A stretch of 64,000 nucleotides of DNA from Pseudoduganella rivuli. GTDB lineage: Bacteria; Pseudomonadota; Gammaproteobacteria; Burkholderiales; Burkholderiaceae_D. Of the stretch, positions 7,382 through 15,779 are shown piece by piece; the stretch's first letter is position 1, and each line of letters opens with the position of its first letter. The translations under genes and the position numbers were made by a program. Below the pieces are notes generated by a model. The model was not told the origin of the DNA, did no database searches, and was given only the letters and a program-made list of their open reading frames with translations. The DNA is taken from assembly GCF_009674485.1 (NCBI RefSeq), contig NZ_WKJJ01000018.1, forward strand, positions 153,985 through 217,984. Direction: 5' to 3'.

Positions 7382-9676
7382 TTACGCGGAGCGGGTGCGC
7401 ACCAGGGCCAGCGCCTCGTCCAGCGCATCGTTTAATGCGGACAGTTCAATCGGCTTCGTGATATAGCGAAAAATGCCCGCGTCCAGCGCCGCATCGATGT
7501 CGTTTTGCATGGCGTTGGCGGAAATCGCGATCACGGGGGTACCGGCTGTGGCCGGATCGTTGCGCAGGCGGCGCTGTATATCCATGCCGCTGATATCCGG
7601 CAGATTCATGTCCAGCAAGATCACGCTGGGCATGCTGGTGCGGATCAATTCCAGGCCGCGCAGGCCGTTCACGGCCGTCAGCAGCCGCACGTCGGGGCGA
7701 AAGCGCAGTGCTTCTTCCACCAGCCGCAGGTTGGCCGGATTGTCTTCCACGTACACCAGCATGGGCAGCGTACCGTCTTCGGACGCTTGCACCGGGACGG
7801 GCGGCGCGGCAAACGCCTTGATCACGGCTTTTGCCGCCTGGGGCGCATCGGTCTGCGCCAGTTCGATGAAAAACACGCTGCCGGTACCGGGCGAACTGGA
7901 GACCTTGATCTGGCCGTTCATCAGTTCCACCAGCCGCTTGGTGACGACCAGGCCGATGCCGGTGCCTTCCTGCCCGCTGTTTTCCTGCCCCAGCCGGTTA
8001 AATGGCTGGAACAGCGCTTCCACCTGTTCGCTGCGCAAGCCTTGTCCCGTATCCTGGACGGAGATGCGCACCCTGGCGCCGTCGATGGACGCGCAATCGA
8101 CGACGACGACGCCCATGTCGCGGTTATATTTGATGGCGTTCGACAGCAGGTTCAGGACCACCTGCTTGAGCCGCGTGCGGTCGGCCTGCACGTGCAACCC
8201 GGTTTGCGTGGGGAAGATCATGCGGATCCCCCGCTTGCTGGCCTGCGGCTCCATCATGATGCTCGATTCCGTCAGCAATTCATCGAGTCCCACCGGTTCC
8301 ATCGACAGGGTGACGGCGCCCGACTCGATCTTCGACAAGTCGAGGATTTCATTGATCAGTTCGAGCAAATGCGTGCCCGCCTTCTGGATATAGCCCATGA
8401 ATTCCTTGCGCTGTTCGGGCGACACCGGCAGCGCGTCGTTGTCCAGCAATTGTGCGAAACCGAGGATGGCATTGAGCGGCGTGCGCAATTCATGCGACAT
8501 GTTGGCCAGGAAGCGGTCCTTGGCCTGGCTGGCGCGCTGCAGTTGTTCGCGCTGTTCGTGCAGCGTGGCTTCGATGCGTTTGCGTTCGCTGATGTCGCGG
8601 ATCGCGCTCGACACCAGCGTCTCGCCTTCGGTTTCCAACGGGCTCAAACTGATCTCGACGGGGAATTCCGTGCCGTCCGCACGCAGCCCGTACAACTCCA
8701 GGCCCGCGCCCATCGAGCGCGGCCGTGGCGAATGGAAAAAACCGCTGCGCAAGTCCGGGTGGCCATGGGCGAAACGCTGCGGTATCAGTACTTCGATGCG
8801 CTTGCCCAGCAAGTCGCGCCGGTGGTAGCCGAACAGGTTTTCAGCCTGGCTGTTGACCAACACGATCTCGCCGCTGCTGTTGACGATGACGATGGCGTCG
8901 GGCGCCGACTCCAGCAAGCCGCGGAACTTTTGTTCAGCCTTGCGGCGGTCGCTGATGTCGCGGATCGCGCTCATCACCATCGCGCCTTCTTCCGTGTTGA
9001 TCGGGCTGAGGGAAATCTCGACGGGAAATTCCAGCAAATCCTTGCGCACGCCGTACAGTTCCAGGCCCGCGCCCATGGTGCGGGTGCGGGGTTGCGTGAA
9101 GTAGCTGGAACGGTGGCCGACGTGCGAGCCGCGATAGCGCTCCGGCAGCAGCACTTCGATCGGCTGTCCCCGCAACTCGCCGCTCGGATAGCCGAACAGG
9201 CGCTCGGCCTGCGAATTGGCCAGCACGATCAGGCCGGTGGAGTTGGCGATGATGATGGCGTCCGGCGTGGATTCCAGCACGTCGCGGAAGCGCGCCTCCA
9301 CTTGTTTCGCATCGCGCATGGCTTTCAGGCGCGTGATGTCCTTCTTGGCAAACATCACGAATTCGTTGCGGCCGGCAGCGTCGTAGACGGTCTTGCTGGA
9401 GACATCGACAAACACCGGCGAACCATTTTTCCTGCGCCGCAGGATTTCGTAATCCCATGCGCCGCCGCTGCGCTCCAGCGTCTGGAGGAAGGTATTCCAG
9501 TCCTGGCCGGGCATGCCGACCAGCTCATACAGTGAACGGCCGCTGGCTTCGTCGGCGGTGTAACCGAATACCTGTTCCGCTCCGGGCGACCAGTGCACCA
9601 CACTGCCGCGTCGGTTGCATACCACGACTGCGCCCGGCAACTGCTGCAATACCATCTGGTCGAAATCAGTCGTCAT
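7382..9676 (-). CDS. Hybrid histidine kinase with three PAS domains
   Basis: A 764-residue signalling protein without membrane segments, so probably cytosolic. In order: PAS1 (about 5-115), PAS2 (125-245), PAS3 (250-370), a short coiled linker, HisKA with the phospho-accepting FLANMSHELRTPLNAILGF near residue 400, HATPase (about 495-620, with VVLNLLSNAIKYN and GTGIGLVVTKRL), and a receiver domain (about 650-760, LVYVEDNPAN and ILLDMNLPD). PAS2 and PAS3 are so alike that they must come from an internal duplication. ATG 9676 is chosen because AGGGGA precedes it at good spacing. The partner is unknown; the Anbu operon is divergent. Confidence 0.9.
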   Translation of the reverse strand: MTTDFDQMVLQQLPGAVVVCNRRGSVVHWSPGAEQVFGYTADEASGRSLYELVGMPGQDWNTFLQTLERSGGAWDYEILRRRKNGSPVFVDVSSKTVYDAAGRNEFVMFAKKDITRLKAMRDAKQVEARFRDVLESTPDAIIIANSTGLIVLANSQAERLFGYPSGELRGQPIEVLLPERYRGSHVGHRSSYFTQPRTRTMGAGLELYGVRKDLLEFPVEISLSPINTEEGAMVMSAIRDISDRRKAEQKFRGLLESAPDAIVIVNSSGEIVLVNSQAENLFGYHRRDLLGKRIEVLIPQRFAHGHPDLRSGFFHSPRPRSMGAGLELYGLRADGTEFPVEISLSPLETEGETLVSSAIRDISERKRIEATLHEQREQLQRASQAKDRFLANMSHELRTPLNAILGFAQLLDNDALPVSPEQRKEFMGYIQKAGTHLLELINEILDLSKIESGAVTLSMEPVGLDELLTESSIMMEPQASKRGIRMIFPTQTGLHVQADRTRLKQVVLNLLSNAIKYNRDMGVVVVDCASIDGARVRISVQDTGQGLRSEQVEALFQPFNRLGQENSGQEGTGIGLVVTKRLVELMNGQIKVSSSPGTGSVFFIELAQTDAPQAAKAVIKAFAAPPVPVQASEDGTLPMLVYVEDNPANLRLVEEALRFRPDVRLLTAVNGLRGLELIRTSMPSVILLDMNLPDISGMDIQRRLRNDPATAGTPVIAISANAMQNDIDAALDAGIFRYITKPIELSALNDALDEALALVRTRSA

Positions 9677-9806
9677 GGTGTCCCCTGCATACGCAACAAC
9701 CCGAGTATAGAGCGCCCGTTGCACCAGTCACAAGCAGGAACTACATGGCTGCGCACCTAAGCGGTGCATTGCAACAGAATGGCGCGTCTTTGCACGGTAA
9801 TTGGGC

Positions 9807-9822
9807 TGGCATGGATCTTGAT
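9807..9822 (+). promoter_or_regulatory. Possible sigma-54-like promoter of the Anbu operon
   Basis: TGGCATGGATCTTGAT fits the -24/-12 pattern TGGCACG-N4-TTGCW at 10 of 12 fixed positions, and a start site about 12 bases on would leave a leader of some 23 bases. The critical -12 GC is GA here, so the call is weak. It shares GGCATGGAT with the better candidate at 21101-21116. Confidence 0.3.
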
Positions 9823-9856
9823 ATGACTACTGTACCGTGACTGCCGGGATAAAAAC

Positions 9857-11287
9857 ATGCGTAACTTTTACAATGAAATGCACGATGCCGCGGCCGACTT
9901 GCCGGTACGCGAACATTACCGGGACTTCTGCCGCTGGCTTGAACAACAGCCACCGGAAACGCTGGCGCGCAAGCGCGCCGAAGCGGACTTGCTGTTCCGC
10001 CGCGTGGGCATCACATTTGCCGTGTACGGCGACGATGCCGGGACCGAGCGCCTGATCCCCTTCGACATCATTCCCCGCATTATTCCGTCGGGCGAATGGA
10101 CCCAATTGCAGGCGGGGCTGGCGCAGCGCGTCAAGGCGCTGAACATGTTCATCCACGATATCTATCACGACCAGAATATCGTGAAGGCGGGGATCATTCC
10201 CGCCGAGCAGATTTACCGGAACGCGCAATACCGCCCGGAGATGCAGGGTATCAAGGTGCCCTCCGATATCTACGCGCATATCGCCGGCGTCGACATCGTC
10301 CGCGCCGGCAAGGGTGAGTTCTACGTCCTCGAAGACAACTTGCGGGTCCCGTCCGGCGTGTCGTACATGCTGGAAGACCGCAAGATGATGATGCGCTTGT
10401 TCCCGGAACTGTTCGCGCGCAACCGCATCGCGCCGGTCGACCACTATCCGGACCTGTTGCTCGATAACTTGCGCTCGGTCGCGCCGATGGGGGTCGACGA
10501 TCCCACCATCGTCGTCATGACCCCGGGCATGTACAACTCCGCGTATTTCGAACACGCGTTCCTGGCCCAGCAAATGGGCGTGGAACTGGTGGAGGGCAAG
10601 GATTTGTTCGTGTCGGATAACGCGGTGTACATGCGCACCACGCACGGCCCGCGCCGCGTCGACGTGATTTACCGCCGGCTCGATGACGACTTCCTCGATC
10701 CGCTGGCGTTCCGCGCCGATTCCGCGCTGGGTGTGCCGGGCTTGCTGTCCGTGTACCGTGCGGGCCGGGTCACGCTGGCCAACGCCATCGGCACCGGCGT
10801 GGCGGACGACAAGTCGATTTATCCGTACGTGCCCGACATGATCCAGTTCTACCTGTCCGAGCAGCCCATCCTCAACAACGTGCCGACGTGGCAGTGCCGC
10901 CGCAAGGAAGACCTGGACTATACGCTGGCGCATTTGCCGGAACTGGTGGTCAAGGAAGTGCATGGCGCGGGCGGCTACGGCATGCTGGTCGGTCCCGCGT
11001 CCACGCGTGCGCAAATCGAGGAATTCCGCCAGCGCCTGATCGCCAAGCCGGATGGCTATATCGCGCAGCCGACCCTGGCCTTGTCGAACTGCCCCACCTT
11101 CGTCGAATCCGGCGTGGCGCCGCGCCACATCGATTTACGCCCGTTCGTCCTGTCCGGCAAAACCGTTTCCATGGTGCCGGGCGGCCTGACGCGGGTGGCG
11201 CTCAATGAAGGATCGCTGGTGGTGAATTCGTCGCAGGGCGGCGGCACCAAGGATACGTGGGTACTGGAGGGAGACATATCATGCTGA
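9857..11287 (+). CDS. Circularly permuted ATP-grasp protein of the Anbu cluster
   Basis: This 476-residue protein belongs to the DUF404/DUF407 circularly permuted ATP-grasp family, predicted to form amide bonds using ATP. Seen are the N-terminal family block with LIPFDIIPRIIPSGEW, the EFYVLEDNLRVPSGVSYMLE region, and the C-terminal VVKEVHGAGGYGMLVGP nucleotide-binding loop. It is the first gene of a four-gene run with an alpha-E protein, a transglutaminase and Anbu, the set described for Anbu loci, where a peptide-tag or peptide-metabolite role has been proposed but not shown. Its stop overlaps the next start (ATGCTGA). Confidence 0.88.
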   Translation: MRNFYNEMHDAAADLPVREHYRDFCRWLEQQPPETLARKRAEADLLFRRVGITFAVYGDDAGTERLIPFDIIPRIIPSGEWTQLQAGLAQRVKALNMFIHDIYHDQNIVKAGIIPAEQIYRNAQYRPEMQGIKVPSDIYAHIAGVDIVRAGKGEFYVLEDNLRVPSGVSYMLEDRKMMMRLFPELFARNRIAPVDHYPDLLLDNLRSVAPMGVDDPTIVVMTPGMYNSAYFEHAFLAQQMGVELVEGKDLFVSDNAVYMRTTHGPRRVDVIYRRLDDDFLDPLAFRADSALGVPGLLSVYRAGRVTLANAIGTGVADDKSIYPYVPDMIQFYLSEQPILNNVPTWQCRRKEDLDYTLAHLPELVVKEVHGAGGYGMLVGPASTRAQIEEFRQRLIAKPDGYIAQPTLALSNCPTFVESGVAPRHIDLRPFVLSGKTVSMVPGGLTRVALNEGSLVVNSSQGGGTKDTWVLEGDISC

Positions 11288-12207
11288 GCCGCACTGCCGA
11301 TCATTTGTTCTGGATGGCCCGCTACACGGAGCGGGCGGAAAACACCGCGCGCATGCTCGACGTGCACGTGCAGGCCGCCATGTTGCCGCAATCGGCCCAG
11401 GATGCCGAACGCAGCTGGCGCGCATTGCTGGGGATTTCGGAGTTGCAGCAAGCCTATGACGGCCGCTACGGCACCGTCAACGCGCGCGACGTGATTGATT
11501 TCATGGCGCGCGACCCGTCGAACCCGTCGTCGATTGCCGCCTGTCTGAAAGAAGCGCGGGAAAATGCCCGCGCGGTACGGGGCACGCTGACCACGGAAGT
11601 ATGGGAAATCCAGAACCAGATGTGGCTGGACTGGCAAAAGCGCGTGCCTTTGCTGGCAAATGATCCCAGCCAGGTATTTGAATGGGTCAAATACCGTTCG
11701 CACCTGGCGCGCGGCGTCATTCAGAGCACCATGCTGCGCGACGATGCTGTGCATTTCATCCGGCTCGGCACATTCCTGGAGCGGGCCGATAACACGGCGC
11801 GCATCCTCGATGTGAAATTCCACCGCACGGGCGACCAGACCCAGCGCGACTATTATTATTGGGCGGCCCTGCTGCGTTCCGTGTCCGGCTTTGAAATCTA
11901 CCGCAAGGTGTACCGCGACGTCATCACGCCGGAACGCATCGCGGAATTGCTGATGCTGCGGCCCGACATGCCCCGCTCGCTGCTGGCCTGCATGGATGAA
12001 GTCGTGCACAACCTGGCGCAGGTGCGCAACGATGTGTCGGGCGCCACGGAACGCTATGCGGGACGCCTGCATGCCCAGCTGCGCTTTGGTTCTGTCGACG
12101 ACATCCTGAAGGCAGGCTTGCACGACACGCTGACCGAATTCCTGGCCAATATTTATGAGTTGGGCAACCGCATCAGCCGGGACTTCCTCGTTCCGCTGGC
12201 TGCCTAG
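11281..12207 (+). CDS. Alpha-E domain protein of the Anbu cluster
   Basis: This 308-residue, all-helical protein of the alpha-E (DUF403) family starts with the hallmark MLSRTADHLFWMARYTERAENTARMLDVH. A second similar helix lies near residue 160 (IRLGTFLERADNTARILDV). The biochemical role is unknown; it always travels with the ATP-grasp and transglutaminase proteins. ATG 11281 is chosen because a GGAGG precedes it and it overlaps the upstream stop, implying coupled translation. Confidence 0.88.
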   Translation: MLSRTADHLFWMARYTERAENTARMLDVHVQAAMLPQSAQDAERSWRALLGISELQQAYDGRYGTVNARDVIDFMARDPSNPSSIAACLKEARENARAVRGTLTTEVWEIQNQMWLDWQKRVPLLANDPSQVFEWVKYRSHLARGVIQSTMLRDDAVHFIRLGTFLERADNTARILDVKFHRTGDQTQRDYYYWAALLRSVSGFEIYRKVYRDVITPERIAELLMLRPDMPRSLLACMDEVVHNLAQVRNDVSGATERYAGRLHAQLRFGSVDDILKAGLHDTLTEFLANIYELGNRISRDFLVPLAA

Positions 12208-12215
12208 GAGCTGTC

Positions 12216-13025
12216 ATGCAACTATGGATACGGCATGAAACCACGTACACGTACACGGCGCAGCAAGCGTACAGCATCCAGCAACTGCACCTGACGCCGC
12301 GCCTGGAGTCACATCAGCATGCGCTGTCGTGGCAACTCAGCGCGGCGGGCCAGTTGCACGCGTACACCGACGCTTACGGCAATTTGTCGCACATGCTGAC
12401 CTTGAACGCCCCGCACACGGCGCTGACCATCGTGGCGGCCGGCACGGTGGAGACCACCGCGCCGCAGGGCGGGCGGGTCGCCAGCGGCGATGCGCTGTCG
12501 CCGCTGGCCTACACGGTGCCTACCGCTTTGACGGCCGTGACGCCGCCGATCGCCGCGCTGGCCGCCCGCTGCATTCCGCAGCCGTCACCCCTGCCCTGCA
12601 CGGCCGACGCCATGCGGCTGGCCGAAGGCATCGCCGCCGCCGTGCGCTACCAGTCCGGCAGCACGGCTGTCGGCACCACGGCCGGCGCGGCGCTGGACCT
12701 GGGCACGGGCGTGTGCCAGGACCACGCCCATATCCTGGTCGCATGCTGCCATGCGCTGGGATGGCCGGCCCGTTATGTGTCCGGCTACATCGATCCGGGC
12801 AACAGCGGGCACGCGGCAAGCCATGCGTGGGTGGACGTTTGGACGGACGACGGCGCCGATGTGGGATGGGTGTCGGTCGACGTGACCCATGCGCGCCTGA
12901 TGACGGATGCCTATTGCAGGCTCGCGGTCGGACGCGATTACGACAGCGCGGCGCCGGTACGGGGCGTGCGGCGCGGCGCCGGCGGCGAATCCATGGCGGC
13001 GACGGTTCAGGTGACGCAGCAGTGA
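12216..13025 (+). CDS. Transglutaminase-like cysteine protease of the Anbu cluster
   Basis: The 269-residue protein has the N-terminal beta domain common to bacterial transglutaminase-like proteins (IRHETTYTYTAQQAYSIQQL) and a papain-like core. The catalytic triad is visible: Cys167 in GTGVCQDHAHI, His203 in ASHAWVDVW and Asp222 in SVDVTH. It could cut or form amide bonds, perhaps acting on the product of the ATP-grasp enzyme. It begins eight bases after the alpha-E gene. No signal peptide is seen, so it is probably cytoplasmic. Confidence 0.88.
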   Translation: MQLWIRHETTYTYTAQQAYSIQQLHLTPRLESHQHALSWQLSAAGQLHAYTDAYGNLSHMLTLNAPHTALTIVAAGTVETTAPQGGRVASGDALSPLAYTVPTALTAVTPPIAALAARCIPQPSPLPCTADAMRLAEGIAAAVRYQSGSTAVGTTAGAALDLGTGVCQDHAHILVACCHALGWPARYVSGYIDPGNSGHAASHAWVDVWTDDGADVGWVSVDVTHARLMTDAYCRLAVGRDYDSAAPVRGVRRGAGGESMAATVQVTQQ

Positions 13026-13051
13026 CGCGGCAGTGATGCAACACCGCAGGG

Positions 13052-13060
13052 TGCTAGAAT
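13052..13060 (+). promoter_or_regulatory. Possible extended -10 promoter for Anbu
   Basis: TGCTAGAAT matches an extended -10 (TGnTATAAT-like), 37 bases before the Anbu start; no good -35 is seen. It would let Anbu be made apart from the upstream three genes. Confidence 0.35.
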
Positions 13061-13097
13061 CGGGCCCTGTTCAATCAGTGTGACTCAAACGGAAACA

Positions 13098-13973
13098 ATG
13101 ACTTATTGTGTAGCGATGCGACTCGATGCGGGCCTGGTCTTTCTCAGCGACTCCCGCACCAATGCCGGTGTGGACCAGGTCAGTACGGCCCGCAAGATGC
13201 AAGTGTATGAAAATCCGGGTGACCGGTTGATGGTGCTGATGACTGCGGGGAATTTGTCCATTTCGCAGTCGATCCGGGAATTGCTGGCCACCCACCAGGA
13301 CGACGCCGGCCATACCATCTGGACCGCGCCTGGCATGTATGAAGCCGCGCGCATCGTGGGCGAGGTGGTGCGCCTGGTGCATGCGCGCGATGCGAAAGCA
13401 TTGGCGGACTTCGGCATCGATTTCAATGTCAGCATGATCTTTGGCGGCCAGATCCGAGGCGAACGGTGCCGGCTGTTCCAGGTCTACTCGGCGGGTAACT
13501 TCATTGAGTCGCACTGCGAAGCCACCTATTTCCAGATCGGCGAAGCCAAATATGGCAAGCCCATCATCGACCGCGTGGTGAACCCGGACACGCCGCTCGA
13601 CGAAGCGGCCAAGTGCGCATTGATCTCCATGGATTCCACGCTGCGCTCGAACATCTCGGTGGGTTTGCCGCTGGATTTGCTGGTGTATGCCAACGATACG
13701 CTGGCGGTCACGCAATTTGCCACCATCGATGAAAACAACCAGTATTTCCGCATGATCCGCAGCACCTGGGGCCAGCAATTGAAGACCATCTTCGAAGGCA
13801 TCGAGGCCCCGGTATGGAATGCGGCCCCGGACACGACGGGTCACGTCCTGTCGTCCGCCGGCAAGCGCAGCCAGCCGATGCGCGCTCCCCTGCCCCCGGC
13901 GATGGAACCGCCCGGTCAACCCGCCGCGCAACTGCAGACCTTTGCGCAACAATTCCGCGACGGCCAGCAATAG
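13098..13973 (+). CDS. Anbu, proteasome-like ancestral beta subunit
   Basis: This 291-residue Ntn-hydrolase fold protein matches Anbu, a bacterial relative of proteasome beta subunits and HslV. Known Anbu structures are open, lock-washer-like rings. Starting at ATG 13098 gives MTYCVAMRLDAGLVFLSDSRT, so Met removal would expose the Thr nucleophile; the GTG six codons earlier would bury it, and that decides the start. SDSRTNAGVD and the central glycine-rich strand LMVLMTAGNLS are family features. The last 50 residues are proline rich and likely disordered. It closes the Anbu operon. The physiological substrate is unknown. Confidence 0.9.
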   Translation: MTYCVAMRLDAGLVFLSDSRTNAGVDQVSTARKMQVYENPGDRLMVLMTAGNLSISQSIRELLATHQDDAGHTIWTAPGMYEAARIVGEVVRLVHARDAKALADFGIDFNVSMIFGGQIRGERCRLFQVYSAGNFIESHCEATYFQIGEAKYGKPIIDRVVNPDTPLDEAAKCALISMDSTLRSNISVGLPLDLLVYANDTLAVTQFATIDENNQYFRMIRSTWGQQLKTIFEGIEAPVWNAAPDTTGHVLSSAGKRSQPMRAPLPPAMEPPGQPAAQLQTFAQQFRDGQQ

Positions 13974-14361
13974 CGCGCCGCAAATTGTCCGCACTTATCC
14001 GCGCCCCCGCCGCAGCCTGGTGGCGGGGTTTGCCGGGTGTGGGAACAACATGTTCGTTAATTGCAAATTTACGCAATACGGAACTCATCAGTGCTAATGG
14101 GCGGCGGCCGCCATAACGAATGGTTACAATTGTTACCCTGCTCAGCTCCCGTGCGTACCGGGCGGAAAATTCTGACGTGCTACACTCCCCTCCGTTGCAA
14201 AATTGCACTTGATGAAGTGGTATGCTATGCCCTGGTTCTGTGCAATGCAGCAAATAGCAAAAGTATAAAAGTTCTGTTGTTATCGGGAAATAAGTGATAA
14301 CATGGCATGTGCCACTCACGAGCTCTGCCGGCAGGAAATAAGACAAAAGGCAAAATTTACG
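13974..14361. other. Intergenic stretch with a candidate promoter
   Basis: I see no credible gene here. A near-palindrome GGTTACAATTGTTACC lies at about 14120-14135. TTGCAC (14203-14208), a 17-bp gap and TATGCC (14226-14231) could be a promoter for the small secreted protein downstream. The last 130 bases are AT rich. Confidence 0.4.
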
Positions 14362-14769
14362 ATGGAATTATTCAACAAATCAGGCGTTTTGGTCGCTGCG
14401 GTACTGGTTACGGTCGGTGTATTGATCGGCGCCCAGGCCAAAGATGACATGGTGCCCCCGGCCAGTGTGATTGAAACCACTGCCCGGAAGTTGAATACCG
14501 AAGGGAATTTTGTTGCGGAGCGGCGACTGCGCGAATGGGCCGGGCAAGGCTCGGCAGTGGCGCAGCGCGAACTGGCGCTGCATTACCAGCCTGACATGTC
14601 GCGTCGCGCGGAAGTGTTGCATTTATTGGAAGAAGCCACCCGTTCGGGCGACTCCCTGGCAGCCTCGCACCTGGCGCAGCTGCGCGCAGTGGCCCCCAAT
14701 GGCAGCATCGACGACTTGAAGGAAGCCGCCGCGTCCCGTACCGCCGCCAATAACTGGACCCGCTACTAA
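14362..14769 (+). CDS. Small secreted protein, possibly Sel1/TPR-like
   Basis: This 135-residue protein begins with a hydrophobic helix (GVLVAAVLVTVGVLIGAQAKDD) that looks like a signal peptide with cleavage after AQA, so it is probably periplasmic. The mature part is helical and has a Sel1-like stretch (GQGSAVAQRELALHYQPD and ATRSGDSLAASHLAQLR), suggesting one or two degenerate Sel1/TPR repeats. I do not recognise the family. ATG 14362 is chosen because the signal peptide starts there. Confidence 0.6.
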   Translation: MELFNKSGVLVAAVLVTVGVLIGAQAKDDMVPPASVIETTARKLNTEGNFVAERRLREWAGQGSAVAQRELALHYQPDMSRRAEVLHLLEEATRSGDSLAASHLAQLRAVAPNGSIDDLKEAAASRTAANNWTRY

Positions 14770-14784
14770 CCCGCCCCGGCCCGC

Positions 14785-15702
14785 ATGGACCGCCTGCGAG
14801 CGCTCGAAGTCTTTGTCGAAGTTGTCCGTAAAGAGAGCTTTGCCCGCGCGGCGGAAGCGCTCGACACCTCCCCCGCCAACGTCACCCGCTACATCAGCGA
14901 TCTCGAAGCCCACCTGCAAACGCGCCTGCTGAACCGCAGTTCGCGGCGCATGTCGCTCACTCCCAGCGGCGCGGCGCTGTTCGAGCGGGCCCGCGGCATC
15001 CTCGATGAAGTGGCGGAAACCGAAGCCATCGTCTCTTCCGCCGCCATGCAGCCGCGCGGCGTGCTGCGCATCAACGCGCCGCTGAGCTTTGGCGTACGGC
15101 ACCTGGCGCCGTTATGGCCGCGCTTCATGGCGCGCTATCCCGACGTGCAACTGGATATCTCGCTGATCGACCGCGTGGTCGATATCGTGGAAGAAGGCTA
15201 TGACATGGCGGTGCGCATTTCGCGTGCCGGCAGCGCCAGCCATGTGGCACGCAAGCTGGCCGTGTGCCGCATCGTCCTGTGCGCGTCGCCCGCCTACCTG
15301 GCGCGGCGCGGCGCCCCCAGCACGCCGGCGGACTTGCTGCACCACGATTGCATCGGCTACAGCTACCACAGCTCGGAAGAATGGCCGCTGGAGTCGGCGG
15401 CGGGCCAGGCGCACGCCGTCAAGCCGCCGTTCATCCTGCGCACCAACAACGGCGATACGGCGCTGGCGGTGGCGCTGGGCGGCCAGGGCATCATCGCGCA
15501 ACCGACCTTCATTGTCGGCGACGACTTGCGGGCCGGGCGGCTGGTTCCCGTGCTACCCGGCTACCACCTGCCGGACATCGATATCCAGGCCATCTATCCC
15601 AGCCGCCGCCACCTCAGCGCCCGCGTGCGGGTCATGGTCGACTTCCTGGCCGAAGCATTCGGCGACGTGCCCGCCTGGGACCGGGCAGCGGACACTGCTT
15701 AG
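14785..15702 (+). CDS. LysR-family transcriptional regulator
   Basis: A 305-residue LysR regulator. The N-terminal winged helix-turn-helix (MDRLRALEVFVEVVRKESFARAAEAL, recognition helix SPANVTRYISDLEAHL) is followed by a periplasmic-binding-like effector domain (about 90-295). It resembles the CrgA/DsdC-like group whose targets cannot be guessed from sequence. There is no divergent gene, so the usual target rule does not help. It starts 15 bases after the small secreted protein gene. Confidence 0.85.
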   Translation: MDRLRALEVFVEVVRKESFARAAEALDTSPANVTRYISDLEAHLQTRLLNRSSRRMSLTPSGAALFERARGILDEVAETEAIVSSAAMQPRGVLRINAPLSFGVRHLAPLWPRFMARYPDVQLDISLIDRVVDIVEEGYDMAVRISRAGSASHVARKLAVCRIVLCASPAYLARRGAPSTPADLLHHDCIGYSYHSSEEWPLESAAGQAHAVKPPFILRTNNGDTALAVALGGQGIIAQPTFIVGDDLRAGRLVPVLPGYHLPDIDIQAIYPSRRHLSARVRVMVDFLAEAFGDVPAWDRAADTA

Positions 15703-15779
15703 CGCGGCCTTGTGCGCGCGCAAAGGCGAGCAGGATTGCGCGCCTACCCTGAAGCAACCAATTGCCCAAGGAGAGCGCC

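Noticed and set aside
7505..9535. A 676-codon open frame opposite the histidine kinase
   Set aside because: Antisense shadow of a conserved kinase; His/Gln/Arg-rich translation without motifs.
13080..13097. GTG 13080 as the Anbu start
   Set aside because: It would place six residues before the Thr that should become the N-terminal nucleophile.
14061..14297. A 78-codon open frame before the small secreted protein
   Set aside because: No ribosome site, no family resemblance, and it overlaps promoter-like AT-rich DNA.
15740..15760. Possible sigma-54 promoter before prsT
   Set aside because: GG and GC elements are present but one base too far apart, and the rest does not match.
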